Below are positions 52,581-64,000 of a stretch of DNA of 64,000 bases, piece after piece. The stretch is taken from the NCBI RefSeq assembly GCF_009604375.1, contig NZ_WEGH01000004.1, positions 248,001 to 312,000 on the forward strand, given 5' to 3'. Made by a program: the position numbers and the translations under genes. Numbering within the stretch: the first letter of the stretch is position 1; the number at the start of each line of letters is the position of its first letter. Under the pieces are notes generated by a model. That model was not told where the DNA came from. It searched no databases and saw only the letters and a program-made list of their open reading frames with translations. The stretch is from Actinomadura macrotermitis. GTDB lineage: Bacteria > Actinomycetota > Actinomycetes > Streptosporangiales > Streptosporangiaceae.

Positions 52581-53483
52581 TCAGTCCAGCACCACGAGGC
52601 CGACCACCAGCATCTGCAGGAGCGTGGCGGGGATCAGCACCGTCCACGCCACCTGCATGAACCGGTCCATCCGGACGACCGGCACCCGCTGCCGCACCCA
52701 GACCAGCGGGACCAGCACCGCGTACGTCTTCACCAGCGACCACGCCCACGCCGGAAGCCACGGCCCGGCGCCGCCGCCGAGGAACAGCGGCACCGCTGCC
52801 GCCGCCGCGACGGCCAGCAGCGCGAGCCGGCCGGCGAAGAACAGCAGCCGGTCCGGGCCGGCCAGCTCCAGCGGCACGCCGCCCGCCACATCGCCGGCGA
52901 GGGGATGGCCCATCGGCCCCCAGAAGGCCATCGCCAGCGCCGACAGCAGGTAGACCGCGAACGCCACCGGCATCCAGACCGCGAACCACAGCCCCTCCTG
53001 CGCGGCGGCCACCGCGCCGAGGTCGAGCGAGCCCGCCGCCAGCGCCGCGGTGATGAGCGCGAACATGTGCGGCAGCTCGTACGCCAGCCCCTGCGCCAGG
53101 AACCGGTACCCGCCGATCAGCGGGAACGCCGAGTCGGCGCCCCAGCCCGTCAGCCAGAGCGAGGCCCACGCGACGACCTCCATGGCGTTGAACCACACCA
53201 CGCCGACCGATGACGGCAGCACGGGCGCGGCGCCGAGCGGGATCACCATCGCCGCCAGGAACGCCGCCACCGGCAGGCTGATCACTCCGGCGCGCATCAG
53301 CAGCAGATCCGCCCCGCGCGTCCGGCGGCGCTGCTGCAGAAGCAGCCGCACGCCTTCGCGCAGCGGGTCCGCAGGCCTGCCGCCGGCGCAGAACACCGCG
53401 TCCAGCGCGGCGGCCGAGCAAATCAGCCCGGCCAGCACCAGCGGGAGCGCCACCACGGCCCAGACCGGCGTCGCCTCACCCAC
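52581..53483 (-). CDS. nuoH: NADH-quinone oxidoreductase subunit H
   Basis: 300 aa, eight spans. It is the quinone-site membrane subunit, with GGYRFLAQGLAYELPHMFALI and the WVRQRVPVVRMDRFMQVAWTVLIPA block (Arg-Met-Asp motif of NuoH C-terminus). It is shorter than usual (about 320-420 aa), chiefly at the ends. Start overlaps the NuoB/D-like gene by eight bases. Confidence 0.9.
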   Translation of the reverse strand: MGEATPVWAVVALPLVLAGLICSAAALDAVFCAGGRPADPLREGVRLLLQQRRRTRGADLLLMRAGVISLPVAAFLAAMVIPLGAAPVLPSSVGVVWFNAMEVVAWASLWLTGWGADSAFPLIGGYRFLAQGLAYELPHMFALITAALAAGSLDLGAVAAAQEGLWFAVWMPVAFAVYLLSALAMAFWGPMGHPLAGDVAGGVPLELAGPDRLLFFAGRLALLAVAAAAAVPLFLGGGAGPWLPAWAWSLVKTYAVLVPLVWVRQRVPVVRMDRFMQVAWTVLIPATLLQMLVVGLVVLD

Positions 53484-54561
53484 CGGCGGCCTCCGCCGGA
53501 ACGGCGAGCTGGTCGATGTCCGGATCCAGGCTCGCGACGGTAAGCCGAGCGGCCGCCAGCTCCGCCCCTTCCATCAGCCTCGGCAGAACGGCCAGCAGCG
53601 CTCCGCTCGGCCGCTGCCCGATCGGACCGCGCGGACCGCCGTCGCCGGTCAGCAGCGCCTGGGCATCGACTTGAGCGAGCGCCTGACCGATCTCGTCGAG
53701 CCTGCCGGTGAGGCGGTCGTGGGCATCACCGAGGTATCCGGCCAGCCCATACCGGCCCGCTGTCTCCGAGCTAAGGACACCCACGTCGGTGAGCATCCAG
53801 CGCAGCGTCCTTGACCTGCGTACGCGGCGGGCGAAGCCCGCATATCGTGCGGTCAGGGCCTCCGCGGGTGTGTCGGCGAGAACCTCGTCGCGTAGTGCGC
53901 GCGCTTGGTCGGCGGCGTGTTGCCAGCCCGCGACCGCCAGGAGCCGTCCTATGCCGTCCAGGTGGGATGCGGCGCGGCGGCGTTCCGCCTCGCCCACGGT
54001 GACCGGCTGCCCGGCGGCGGCGCGCAGCCATGGCCCGTCCCAGAACGACGGGCCTTCCGGGGCGTCCACCACGACGGTCTCGGCCGCCTGAACGATGTCG
54101 CCCTGCAGCGTCAGGCGGAGGGCGAGCCCGGCGGGCCAGTCGGCGAGGACGGGGCCGAGGGGGACGTGCAGGACGTCCAGCTTCAGGCCGTCCCGGTCCG
54201 CCGCCCGGTCCGCCATCGGGACGTCCTCGTCCTGGTGCGAGGGGGGCGCGGCGGGTTCGAGGGCGGTCGTTTCCAGTGCCGCCGCGATCTCCTCCCGCGA
54301 CGCCGTCTCGCCCAGTCCGACCCGGGCCCGCGGGCCCGGCATGCCGTCCCATACCCGCTCGACCGCCGCACCGAGCCCCGCGCCGGGACGCCCGCACACG
54401 ACCAGGACCGCCGCCGCCGGCGGGGCCGCGACGCAGCGGCGATCCCGCCGGCGCAGCTCCGCCTCCGCCCGCAGCCGCGTCCCGGTCGCACCGGGCGCGG
54501 CGACCAGGAACGACGGCGGGCGTGCCGCCGCGAACCGGGCGAGCCGGGCGCTCAGGACCAC
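53476..54561 (-). CDS. Degenerate NuoB/NuoD-like fusion protein of the reduced complex I operon
   Basis: 361 aa from a GTG overlapping the nuoA stop by ten bases. Residues about 10-95 look like a relic of NuoB: AAVLVVCGRPG followed by VERVWDGMPGPRARV, the place of A-D-L-x-I-V-x-G-T-V-T...Q-M-P-E-P. The cluster cysteines are missing. The rest has NuoD-like touches, such as LHVPLGPVLADWPAGL for the N-terminal G-P-x-H-P block, and HLDGIGRLLAVAGW, but no quinone-site residues. It is therefore likely a structural cap on the membrane arm. Position between nuoA and nuoH is where nuoBCD lie in full operons. The identification is by weak similarity and position. Confidence 0.6.
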   Translation of the reverse strand: MVLSARLARFAAARPPSFLVAAPGATGTRLRAEAELRRRDRRCVAAPPAAAVLVVCGRPGAGLGAAVERVWDGMPGPRARVGLGETASREEIAAALETTALEPAAPPSHQDEDVPMADRAADRDGLKLDVLHVPLGPVLADWPAGLALRLTLQGDIVQAAETVVVDAPEGPSFWDGPWLRAAAGQPVTVGEAERRRAASHLDGIGRLLAVAGWQHAADQARALRDEVLADTPAEALTARYAGFARRVRRSRTLRWMLTDVGVLSSETAGRYGLAGYLGDAHDRLTGRLDEIGQALAQVDAQALLTGDGGPRGPIGQRPSGALLAVLPRLMEGAELAAARLTVASLDPDIDQLAVPAEAAGG

Positions 54562-54899
54562 CGCAGCGCCCCTTCGCGCCAGGCGTAGAGCACCCCGGCC
54601 ATGAGGAGCCCGAGGAAGGCGAACATCTCCACCACGGCCTTGGCGCCGACCGAGGCGACGACCAGCGCCCACGGGTACATGAAGACCATCTCCATGTCGA
54701 AGGCCAGGAAGAGCAGCGTCACCGCGTACCAGCGCACGTGGTAGCGCGACATCGCGTGCTCCTCCGGCCGCGCGCCCGACAGGAAGGGGCCGGCGGCCGG
54801 CGTGCCCGGCGGCGCGAGGGCGTACGACAGCGAGTAGACGGAGGCGATCACCACCGCCAGCAGGCCGAGCAGGGCGAGCACCGCCGCGTACGGCTCCAT
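54552..54899 (-). CDS. nuoA: NADH-quinone oxidoreductase subunit A
   Basis: 115 aa, three spans, with the conserved FDMEMVFMYPWA block. The usual E-C-G-loop reads SGARPEEHAMSRYHVRWY and lacks the family Cys (normally Y-E-C-G), which in mobile loop form contacts quinone. First gene of the operon; promoter in the 54900-55144 gap. Confidence 0.9.
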   Translation of the reverse strand: MEPYAAVLALLGLLAVVIASVYSLSYALAPPGTPAAGPFLSGARPEEHAMSRYHVRWYAVTLLFLAFDMEMVFMYPWALVVASVGAKAVVEMFAFLGLLMAGVLYAWREGALRWS

Positions 54900-55144
54900 G
54901 GCGCGCCCTCCCCGAGACGATCTTCCCTTACGTCTCGTGATCCCCCGCGCACGGTCTGTTCATGCGGCGCGGGTCAGCCCCGGTGGGAGGCGGGCGAAGA
55001 CCCGGCCGCCTTGGAGGACGGGACCTGACGGGCGGCGAGACGAGGTCTGTGCCGCCGAGTCGCGGGCCCGCCGCCGGTAACGGGTCGTAACGTGGTCCGC
55101 ATCGCCGTCCCGCGGTCCCCGCCTCCGACCCGAAAGGCGCACCG

Positions 55145-56098
55145 ATGGCCCAGCGCCCGATCGCCGTCCTCGGCGAATGCGTCGCCGACGCCTTCGCCGA
55201 CACCGACCAGCCGCGGCCCGGCGAGCTCGCCCTGCGCTGCCTGCCGGGCGGCGGCCCCGCCAACACCGCCGTGGCGCTCGCCCGGCTCGGCGGCGCGGCG
55301 CGGCTGCACGCCCGGATCTCCGCCGACCCCTTCGGCGCGCTGTTCCGCGCGCACCTGGCCGGCTCGGGCGTGGACCTGTCGGCCGCGGTCGCGGCGGCGG
55401 AGCCGAGCACGCTCGCCATCGCCGCGCTGGACGGCGGCGGCCAGGCCGCGTTCTCCTTCCACGCCGAGGGCACCGCCGACTGGCAGTGGAGCGAGGCCGA
55501 GCTCGCCGCGGTGCCCGGCCCGGACGCCGCCTGCCTGCACACCGGCTCGCTCGCGCTCGTCCGCGAGCCGGGCGGCCGGCGGATCGAGGCGATGCTGGAG
55601 CGGGCGCGGGCGGGCGCCACCGTCTCCATCGACCCGAACGTGCGCCCGCTGCTGGTCGGCCCGGCCGGCTACCGGGAGCGGCTGCCCCGCTGGTGCGCGC
55701 TCGCCGACATCCTGCGCCTCAGCTCGGACGACCTGGAGCTGCTCATGCCCGGCGCCACCCCGGAGCAGGCCTGCGACGCCTGGCACCGGGCGGGCGTCCG
55801 GCTGGTGGTGGTGACCCTCGGCGGGAGCGGCGCGCTCGCGTCCCTGGACGGCGCCCGCGTCACCGTGCCCGCGCCCGCCGTCGAGGTGGTGGACACCATC
55901 GGCGCCGGCGACTCCTTCACCGCCGGGCTGCTGCACCGGCTCTCGCGCGCCGGGCGGCTCGGCGGCCGGCTGGACGGCCTCACCCTCGACGAGGTGGCCG
56001 CGGCGTGCCGCTTCGCGGTCCGCGTCGCGGCCCTCACCTGCTCGGTCGCCGGCGCGAACCCGCCGTGGGCGCACCAGCTCGCCGGCGCCCCGGCCTGA
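55145..56098 (+). CDS. PfkB-family carbohydrate kinase (fructokinase-like)
   Basis: 317 aa. N-terminal LGECVADAF and PGGGPANTAVALARLG, and C-terminal DTIGAGDSFTAGLL with the catalytic Asp. Fructokinase/ribokinase branch, distinct from the LacC-like kinase at 31 kb. It stands alone with no transporter beside it, so the sugar cannot be named. The stop codon sits in the loop of a hairpin shared with the convergent permease gene. Confidence 0.9.
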   Translation: MAQRPIAVLGECVADAFADTDQPRPGELALRCLPGGGPANTAVALARLGGAARLHARISADPFGALFRAHLAGSGVDLSAAVAAAEPSTLAIAALDGGGQAAFSFHAEGTADWQWSEAELAAVPGPDAACLHTGSLALVREPGGRRIEAMLERARAGATVSIDPNVRPLLVGPAGYRERLPRWCALADILRLSSDDLELLMPGATPEQACDAWHRAGVRLVVVTLGGSGALASLDGARVTVPAPAVEVVDTIGAGDSFTAGLLHRLSRAGRLGGRLDGLTLDEVAAACRFAVRVAALTCSVAGANPPWAHQLAGAPA

Positions 56099-56108
56099 CC
56101 GGGGCGCC
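56084..56108. terminator. Bidirectional terminator hairpin overlapping the kinase stop
   Basis: GGCGCCCCGG (56084-56093) pairs perfectly with CCGGGGCGCC (56099-56108). The five-base loop contains the TGA stop. It separates convergent genes only 15 bases apart. Confidence 0.8.
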
Positions 56109-56113
56109 AGCGG

Positions 56114-58048
<1,935 letters not shown>

Positions 58049-58251
58049 CGGCGTTCCACCTGTGCTCTCTTGCTGTCCGTTGGGGCAGGACAAGCTATCC
58101 GACCGAGTTGGACGTGGCATGCCCCGGTGCGGTTTCTCCATGCCTGCCCGCCGATGACTCCAGCGTGCCGGGTAGACCGGTGCGCGGCCGCCAGACGATC
58201 TTGTCCGGGCTCTTGATACCCCCTGGCGGCGAAGTTACGATCGGCGCAATT

Positions 58252-58272
58252 TCTTAGGAAACTTTCCTAAGA
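58252..58272. promoter_or_regulatory. Perfect palindrome TCTTAGGAAA-C-TTTCCTAAGA before the chitinase
   Basis: Ten-base exact arms around one base, in an AT-rich pocket 48 bases upstream of the chitinase start. It can serve as an operator for a dimeric repressor or sit at the promoter. Similar TTAGGAAA/TTTCCTAA motifs are familiar to me from secreted polysaccharide-hydrolase promoters of actinomycetes, but I cannot name the regulator. Confidence 0.6.
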
Positions 58273-58319
58273 GAGAGTGAGATTCCTGCTGGTTCGGGGG
58301 CCGAACGAACGGGAGAATC

Positions 58320-60158
<1,839 letters not shown>

Positions 60159-60167
60159 CACCGCCCC

Positions 60168-61811
60168 CTAGACCGTGCCCGGGCCGCCGACCGCTGCGGT
60201 GGCCCGGGCACCGCGCGTCCGGCGCGAGCCGCGCGACACCTGGAGCGGGTCGAAGGCGGCGCCCCGCGCGGGCAGGCGGGCCGGGTCGCCGAGGACGGCG
60301 CCCGCGTGGACCTCCGGCAGCAGGTCGCGGCCGAGGACGCGGCCCGCGGCGGTGATGCCGCTGACGGCGGCGCCGACGATCCCCGACCCGTACCGGGTGT
60401 CCTGCCCGGCGACGTAGAGGCCGTCGACGGAGGTCCGCACGTCGGGGCGGCGGTGGACGCCGCCCCAGTCGCCGAGGCCGAAGGGCGTGCCGCCGCTGCC
60501 GCCGGTGAAGCGCCGGTTGGTGCGGGCGGTGGCGGTCTCCAGGTGGACGACGTGGGCGCGCAGCGGGCCGAGCAGCTCCTCGGCGATGTCCAGCAGCTCG
60601 GCGGTGAGCCGGTCCTTGGCGGCGAGATAGCCGGGGTCGCGGCGGTAGTCCGGCGGGCCGGGCGGCGCCGGCGGGACCAGCGTCATGACCTGGAAGTTGG
60701 CGTGGCCGGGCGGGCAGACCGCCCGCGCGCCCGGGTCCTTGACCGAGGCGAACGACAGGAAGGCCATGGGCGGCTCACCCGTGCCGAGCGCCCGGTAGGC
60801 CGCCTCGGCGTCGGCGTCGCGCCACCACCACAGGTTCGCGTTCGGGATGTCCAGGGGCCGGTCCAGCGCGACGTACAGGACGGCCGCCGCCGCCCGCATC
60901 GTGGCGTCCCGGGTGCGGTCCACCAGCGGGCGCGGGAGCGCGGCGTCCGCGCACAGCTCCAGGACGGTGTGCCGGTAGTCGGCGTTGGAGACCACGACGG
61001 GCGCCCGGACGGCGGTGCCGTCGTCCAGCACGACGCCGGTGGCCCGTCCCCCGCCCGTGGTGACGCGCCGGACCGGGCAGCGGGTGCGGACCTCGCCGCC
61101 GTGCGCCTCGATCACCTCGACCAGGGTGGCGGGCAGCAGCTGGCCGCCGCCCGCCGGGTAGTAGGCGCCGCGCAGGTAGTGGTCGATCATGGCGGCGTGC
61201 GCGGTGGCCGACGTGCCCGACGGCGGCGCGCCGTAGTTGCCCGACTGCGCGGCCAGCAGCGTCCCGGCGCGGGCCGACAGCCCGCACGCGGCGAACAGCC
61301 CGGCCAGCGACCCGGCGCCCGTTCGCAGCAGGTCCACGTCCGAACGCGAGGGCGCGGCGCTCGACAGCGACCGGCCCCGGAGCGCCGCGGCGAGCGCCTC
61401 CAGGGTCCGCACGCACCGGGTGATCCCGGGCGCCTCGGCGGGCAGCGCGGCGGTGAGCCGGTCCAGGTAACGATCCCACCCGACCGGCACGTCCACCGTC
61501 AGCCCAGGCAGCAGCACCCGGTCGAACCCGTCGGGCTCCAAGGGCAGGAAGGCGACACGGCCGTCGGCGCCGAGCCCCGCCAGGATCGCCGGGATGACGC
61601 CGCCGGGTCCGCAGTCGCCGAGGTAGTGGACGCCGACGTCGAACTCGTAGCGGCCGCGCCGCCGGAACACCTGGCCGTTGCCGCCCGCGACGGTGTGCCG
61701 CTCGGCGACCAGCACCCGCAGCCCCGCCACCGCGAGATAGGAGGCGCAGACCAGCCCGCCGATCCCGGCCCCGACGACCACCGCGTCGTAGCTCTCATCA
61801 CTGGAGGTCAA
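60168..61811 (-). CDS. FAD-dependent phytoene-desaturase-like oxidoreductase
   Basis: 547 aa from a TTG with GGAGG seven bases upstream; the ORF's earlier part is Arg/Pro-rich noise. N-terminal Rossmann motif VVVGAGIGGLVCASYLA with AERHTVAGGNGQVF, and C-terminal VDGLYVAGQDTRYGSGIVGA for FAD. It is the CrtI/retinol-saturase-like family, which desaturates or saturates long conjugated chains. A KS/CLF-like pair lies just upstream on the same strand, so it probably acts on their polyene or acyl product. Confidence 0.87.
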   Translation of the reverse strand: MTSSDESYDAVVVGAGIGGLVCASYLAVAGLRVLVAERHTVAGGNGQVFRRRGRYEFDVGVHYLGDCGPGGVIPAILAGLGADGRVAFLPLEPDGFDRVLLPGLTVDVPVGWDRYLDRLTAALPAEAPGITRCVRTLEALAAALRGRSLSSAAPSRSDVDLLRTGAGSLAGLFAACGLSARAGTLLAAQSGNYGAPPSGTSATAHAAMIDHYLRGAYYPAGGGQLLPATLVEVIEAHGGEVRTRCPVRRVTTGGGRATGVVLDDGTAVRAPVVVSNADYRHTVLELCADAALPRPLVDRTRDATMRAAAAVLYVALDRPLDIPNANLWWWRDADAEAAYRALGTGEPPMAFLSFASVKDPGARAVCPPGHANFQVMTLVPPAPPGPPDYRRDPGYLAAKDRLTAELLDIAEELLGPLRAHVVHLETATARTNRRFTGGSGGTPFGLGDWGGVHRRPDVRTSVDGLYVAGQDTRYGSGIVGAAVSGITAAGRVLGRDLLPEVHAGAVLGDPARLPARGAAFDPLQVSRGSRRTRGARATAAVGGPGTV

Positions 61812-61911
61812 TGCGCACCTCCAAGCCGACCCCGGCGACCACGCCCGCCGGGGTGGCGGCCGGCGCGCGGCTCCAGAGCCGTCGCGGCGATCATGCTCCG
61901 CAGGCTCGTGG

Positions 61912-62880
61912 TCAAGGCGCACCTACCAGGCGGCCGTGGTGGTCATGCTCGCCGGGCCGGTGGCCGGGGCGCAGTTCCAGGACGGCGGCGGCGGTCATGC
62001 CGGCCGGGTCGGCGGCCGTCACCACGACCGTCCGGCCGGACGTGCCGCCGCCTGTGGCGAGGGCGGCGGCGATCTGGAACACCGCCGACACCGCGCCGGT
62101 GTCGCCGATCAGCGCGGCGACGTCGGGCACCTCGGCCGCGGCGGGGACGCCGGCCGCGGCCAGGGCGCGGCGGCGCACCTCGGCGACGCCGGTGTCCAGC
62201 GCCGAGTGCACCGCGAGCACCCGGGCCAGCGCGCCGGGCGCGCCGGGCGGTTCCAGGCGCAGCACCCCGGCGCCCTCGCCGAGCCGGGCCGGCGCGCCGG
62301 AGCGGGCGTGGTGCTCCAGCCAGGAGCGGGCCGCCGAGCACTCCTCGGCCGCGCCGCACAGCACGGTGGCCGCGCGGCCCGCGGCGAGCAGCCGGCGGGC
62401 GTAGGCGAGCCCGAGCAGGCCGGCGGCACGGCCGCCCGCGATCGTGGTGTTCGGGCCGGTGAGGCCGTAGCGGATCGCGCTGAAGCCCGCCGCGCAGTTC
62501 ATCACCGCGCCCGGGACGGCGGACGGCTCCACGTCGAAGGGCCGCTCCCCCGTCAGCGACGCGCGGGTGAAGTCCATCATCGACTGGACGCTGCCGCTGG
62601 TGGTGCCGAGGACGAGCGCCGCGTCCGGCTCGGGCCGCGCCGCCGCCAGCGCGCCGACGGCGGTGACGGCGAGGCCGGTCACCCGGTTCATCGCCCGGGT
62701 GCCCTTCCCGCCGAGCGCCGTGCGCGGGTCGAAGCCGGGCACCCGGCACACCTCGGCGCCGGGCACGCCCGCGGGGTCGGGCTCGGCGGCGGCGGGCCGC
62801 CGGGACCGGACGCCGGCGGCGAACGAGGCCGCGCCGACGCCGTACGGCGACACCGCCGACCAGCCGGTGATGTCCATCAT
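61912..62880 (-). CDS. Chain-length-factor-like ketosynthase without active-site Cys
   Basis: 322 aa. KS fold pieces are present (GLTGPNTTIAGGRAAG, LGEGAGVLRLEPP), but the residue aligned with the catalytic cysteine is Arg151, so this is a chain-length-factor-type partner. It is shorter than usual CLFs (about 400 aa), mainly near the N-terminal and the middle. The ATG overlaps the KS gene's stop (ATGA), as in all KS-CLF heterodimer gene pairs. Confidence 0.85.
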   Translation of the reverse strand: MMDITGWSAVSPYGVGAASFAAGVRSRRPAAAEPDPAGVPGAEVCRVPGFDPRTALGGKGTRAMNRVTGLAVTAVGALAAARPEPDAALVLGTTSGSVQSMMDFTRASLTGERPFDVEPSAVPGAVMNCAAGFSAIRYGLTGPNTTIAGGRAAGLLGLAYARRLLAAGRAATVLCGAAEECSAARSWLEHHARSGAPARLGEGAGVLRLEPPGAPGALARVLAVHSALDTGVAEVRRRALAAAGVPAAAEVPDVAALIGDTGAVSAVFQIAAALATGGGTSGRTVVVTAADPAGMTAAAVLELRPGHRPGEHDHHGRLVGAP

Positions 62881-64000
62881 GACGCCGCCTCGTGGCGGCC
62901 GAACAGCACGACGGCGTTGTTGCCGCCGAACGCCATCCCGTTGTTCTGCACCACCCGCAGGTCCGCCTCGACGGCGGTGTTCGGCACGCAGTCGATCTCG
63001 CAGGCCGGGTCGGTGCCGCGGTGGTTGATGGTCGGCGGCACGAACCGGTGGGTGATCGCCAGCGCGCAGGCGGCGGCGGCGAGCGCGCTCGCCGCGCCCA
63101 TGGTGTGGCCGAGCATCGACTTCAGCCCGACCGTGCGCGGCGGCTCCGGCCCGTACACCGCGCGGATGGCGCGGGCCTCGGTGACGTCGTTGGCCTTGGT
63201 GCCGGTGCCGTGCGCGGAGATCAGGTCGACGTCGCCGGGCGCCACGCCGGCGTCGTGCAGCGCCAGCTCCATGCAGCGGGCGACGCCGTCCTGGTCGGGC
63301 GCGACCGGGTGGCGGGCGTCGCAGTTCAGCCCGTAGCCGAGCACCTCGGCGTAGACGCGGGCGCCGCGGGCGAGCGCCGCGTCCCGGCTCTCCAGCACCA
63401 GCACCCCGGCGCCCTCGCCGGGCAGGATGCCGCGCCGGCCCGCGTCGAAGGGGCGGCACTGGTCCGGGGCGACGGTGCCGAGCCGGTAGAACGCGGTGAA
63501 GGTCTTGCGGCAGACCGCGTCGGCGCCGCCGCACAGGGCGATGTCGGCGTCGCCGGAGCGGATCGCGTCCAGGCCGTCGCCGATGGCGTGGTTGCCGGCC
63601 GAGCAGGCGGTGCCGATCGTCGTCGCCTCCACGTCGGTGAGGCCGAGCTCGCGGGCGACCGCGGCCGACAGGCCCGGCGCGGGGACGCGGCGGACGGCCG
63701 CGGGGTCCAGCCCGGCCGGGCCGCCGGCGAGCTCGGCGGCGGTGAGGCCGTCCAGCTCGTGCGACCCGCCGTCGGTGGTGCCGATGGACACCTGGCAGCG
63801 GACGGCGCGCAGGTCGGCCTCGGCCAGCCCGGCGTCGGCCGCCGCCATCCGCCCGGCGGCGGCCGCGAACTGGGCGGCGCGGCCGAGGTCGCCGGGCGGG
63901 ACGCGGCGCAGCCGGCGGTCCGGCTCGAAGCCGGTGACCGGGCAGCCGGTGGCGTGCGCGTACCCCGTGGTGTCGAACGCGGTGAGCGGGCGGGCGGCGC
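62877..64000 (-). CDS. Beta-ketoacyl-ACP synthase (KS), partial at right edge
   Basis: The frame stays open to the window end, and the upstream residues (PLTAFDTTGYAHATGCPVTG) match FabF N-termini, so the start is outside. The triad is complete: Cys in TIGTACSAGNH, His in AHGTGTKAND and His in MLGHTMGA. With the CLF-like gene it forms a type II ketosynthase pair, and both are followed by an FAD oxidoreductase. This resembles highly reducing type II polyene systems more than primary FAS. The carrier protein and remaining enzymes must lie to the right. Confidence 0.88.
   Translation of the reverse strand, partial: AARPLTAFDTTGYAHATGCPVTGFEPDRRLRRVPPGDLGRAAQFAAAAGRMAAADAGLAEADLRAVRCQVSIGTTDGGSHELDGLTAAELAGGPAGLDPAAVRRVPAPGLSAAVARELGLTDVEATTIGTACSAGNHAIGDGLDAIRSGDADIALCGGADAVCRKTFTAFYRLGTVAPDQCRPFDAGRRGILPGEGAGVLVLESRDAALARGARVYAEVLGYGLNCDARHPVAPDQDGVARCMELALHDAGVAPGDVDLISAHGTGTKANDVTEARAIRAVYGPEPPRTVGLKSMLGHTMGAASALAAAACALAITHRFVPPTINHRGTDPACEIDCVPNTAVEADLRVVQNNGMAFGGNNAVVLFGRHEAAS

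Noticed and set aside
47038..54899. A full complex I operon
   Set aside because: nuoB, C, D, E, F, G and I are not encoded; gene gaps are too small to hold them.
58049..58251. A c-di-AMP (ydaO) riboswitch before the APC permease, as often found with such carriers
   Set aside because: I looked for the conserved ydaO core elements in this leader and did not find them.

Overview
This is chromosomal DNA of a very high-GC, filamentous-type actinomycete. The evidence is strong GC bias at third codon positions, many GTG starts, a PASTA-type Ser/Thr kinase, LacI and ROK sugar systems, a secreted CBM2-FnIII-GH18 chitinase, ricin-lectin hydrolases and a second, reduced nuo operon. Streptosporangiales/Thermomonosporaceae is a reasonable guess but is not proven by the sequence. 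I saw no phage, insertion sequence, CRISPR array, rRNA or tRNA.

Region 1 (about 0.3-19.8 kb) is the most unusual part: a lipid/polyketide-type biosynthetic locus. It encodes an AT-ACP protein and an 1849-aa megasynthase ordered ER-KS-CLF-KR-DH, whose N-terminal reductase is a FabL-like short-chain enoyl reductase (Y-x6-K). It also encodes a free ACP, three FabH-like condensing enzymes, a second stand-alone FabL-like enoyl reductase, an AurF-like diiron oxygenase and two WS/DGAT-like acyltransferases. Three decayed genes lie in it: an acyl-CoA carboxylase beta remnant, a PlsC remnant and a frameshifted patatin. A PASTA kinase sits inside the locus, and near-identical palindromic hairpins occur after the kinase start region and at the right end. 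The gene set suggests starter selection by KASIII, reductive chain building by a split FAS/PUFA-synthase-like machine, oxidation by the diiron enzyme and transfer of acyl chains to an alcohol or glycerolipid. The product is unknown.

Region 2 (19.8-30.1 kb) holds secreted enzymes (SGNH esterase with ricin lectin, subtilase, a large ricin-lectin glycosidase-like protein), a small secreted protein, a YdeP/FdhF-type molybdopterin oxidoreductase and a LacI regulator.

Region 3 (30.1-40.3 kb) is a galactoside/amino-sugar utilisation locus. The leftward genes encode a SIS-domain isomerase/deaminase, a ROK kinase, a PfkB kinase and a class II aldolase. The rightward genes encode an ABC importer and a GH35 beta-galactosidase. 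A LacI repressor lies between the two arms, and matching palindromic operators stand in front of both.

Region 4 (40.3-47 kb) has a molybdopterin oxidoreductase that has lost its N-terminal Fe-S cysteines, with a 161-aa partner. It also has a BlaI/M56 pair, a DUF4396 protein with a BlaI-type palindrome, an MFS exporter and a 41-aa Cys-x-Cys peptide behind two CsoR-type boxes.

Region 5 (47-54.9 kb) is a reduced complex I operon, nuoA-(NuoB/D-like)-H-J-K-L-M-N, without the NADH-oxidising arm and without nuoI.

Region 6 (55-64 kb) has a PfkB sugar kinase, an APC permease, a chitinase behind a perfect palindrome, and the end of a second pathway: an FAD oxidoreductase, a CLF-like and a KS-like ketosynthase. 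The last of these runs off the right edge.
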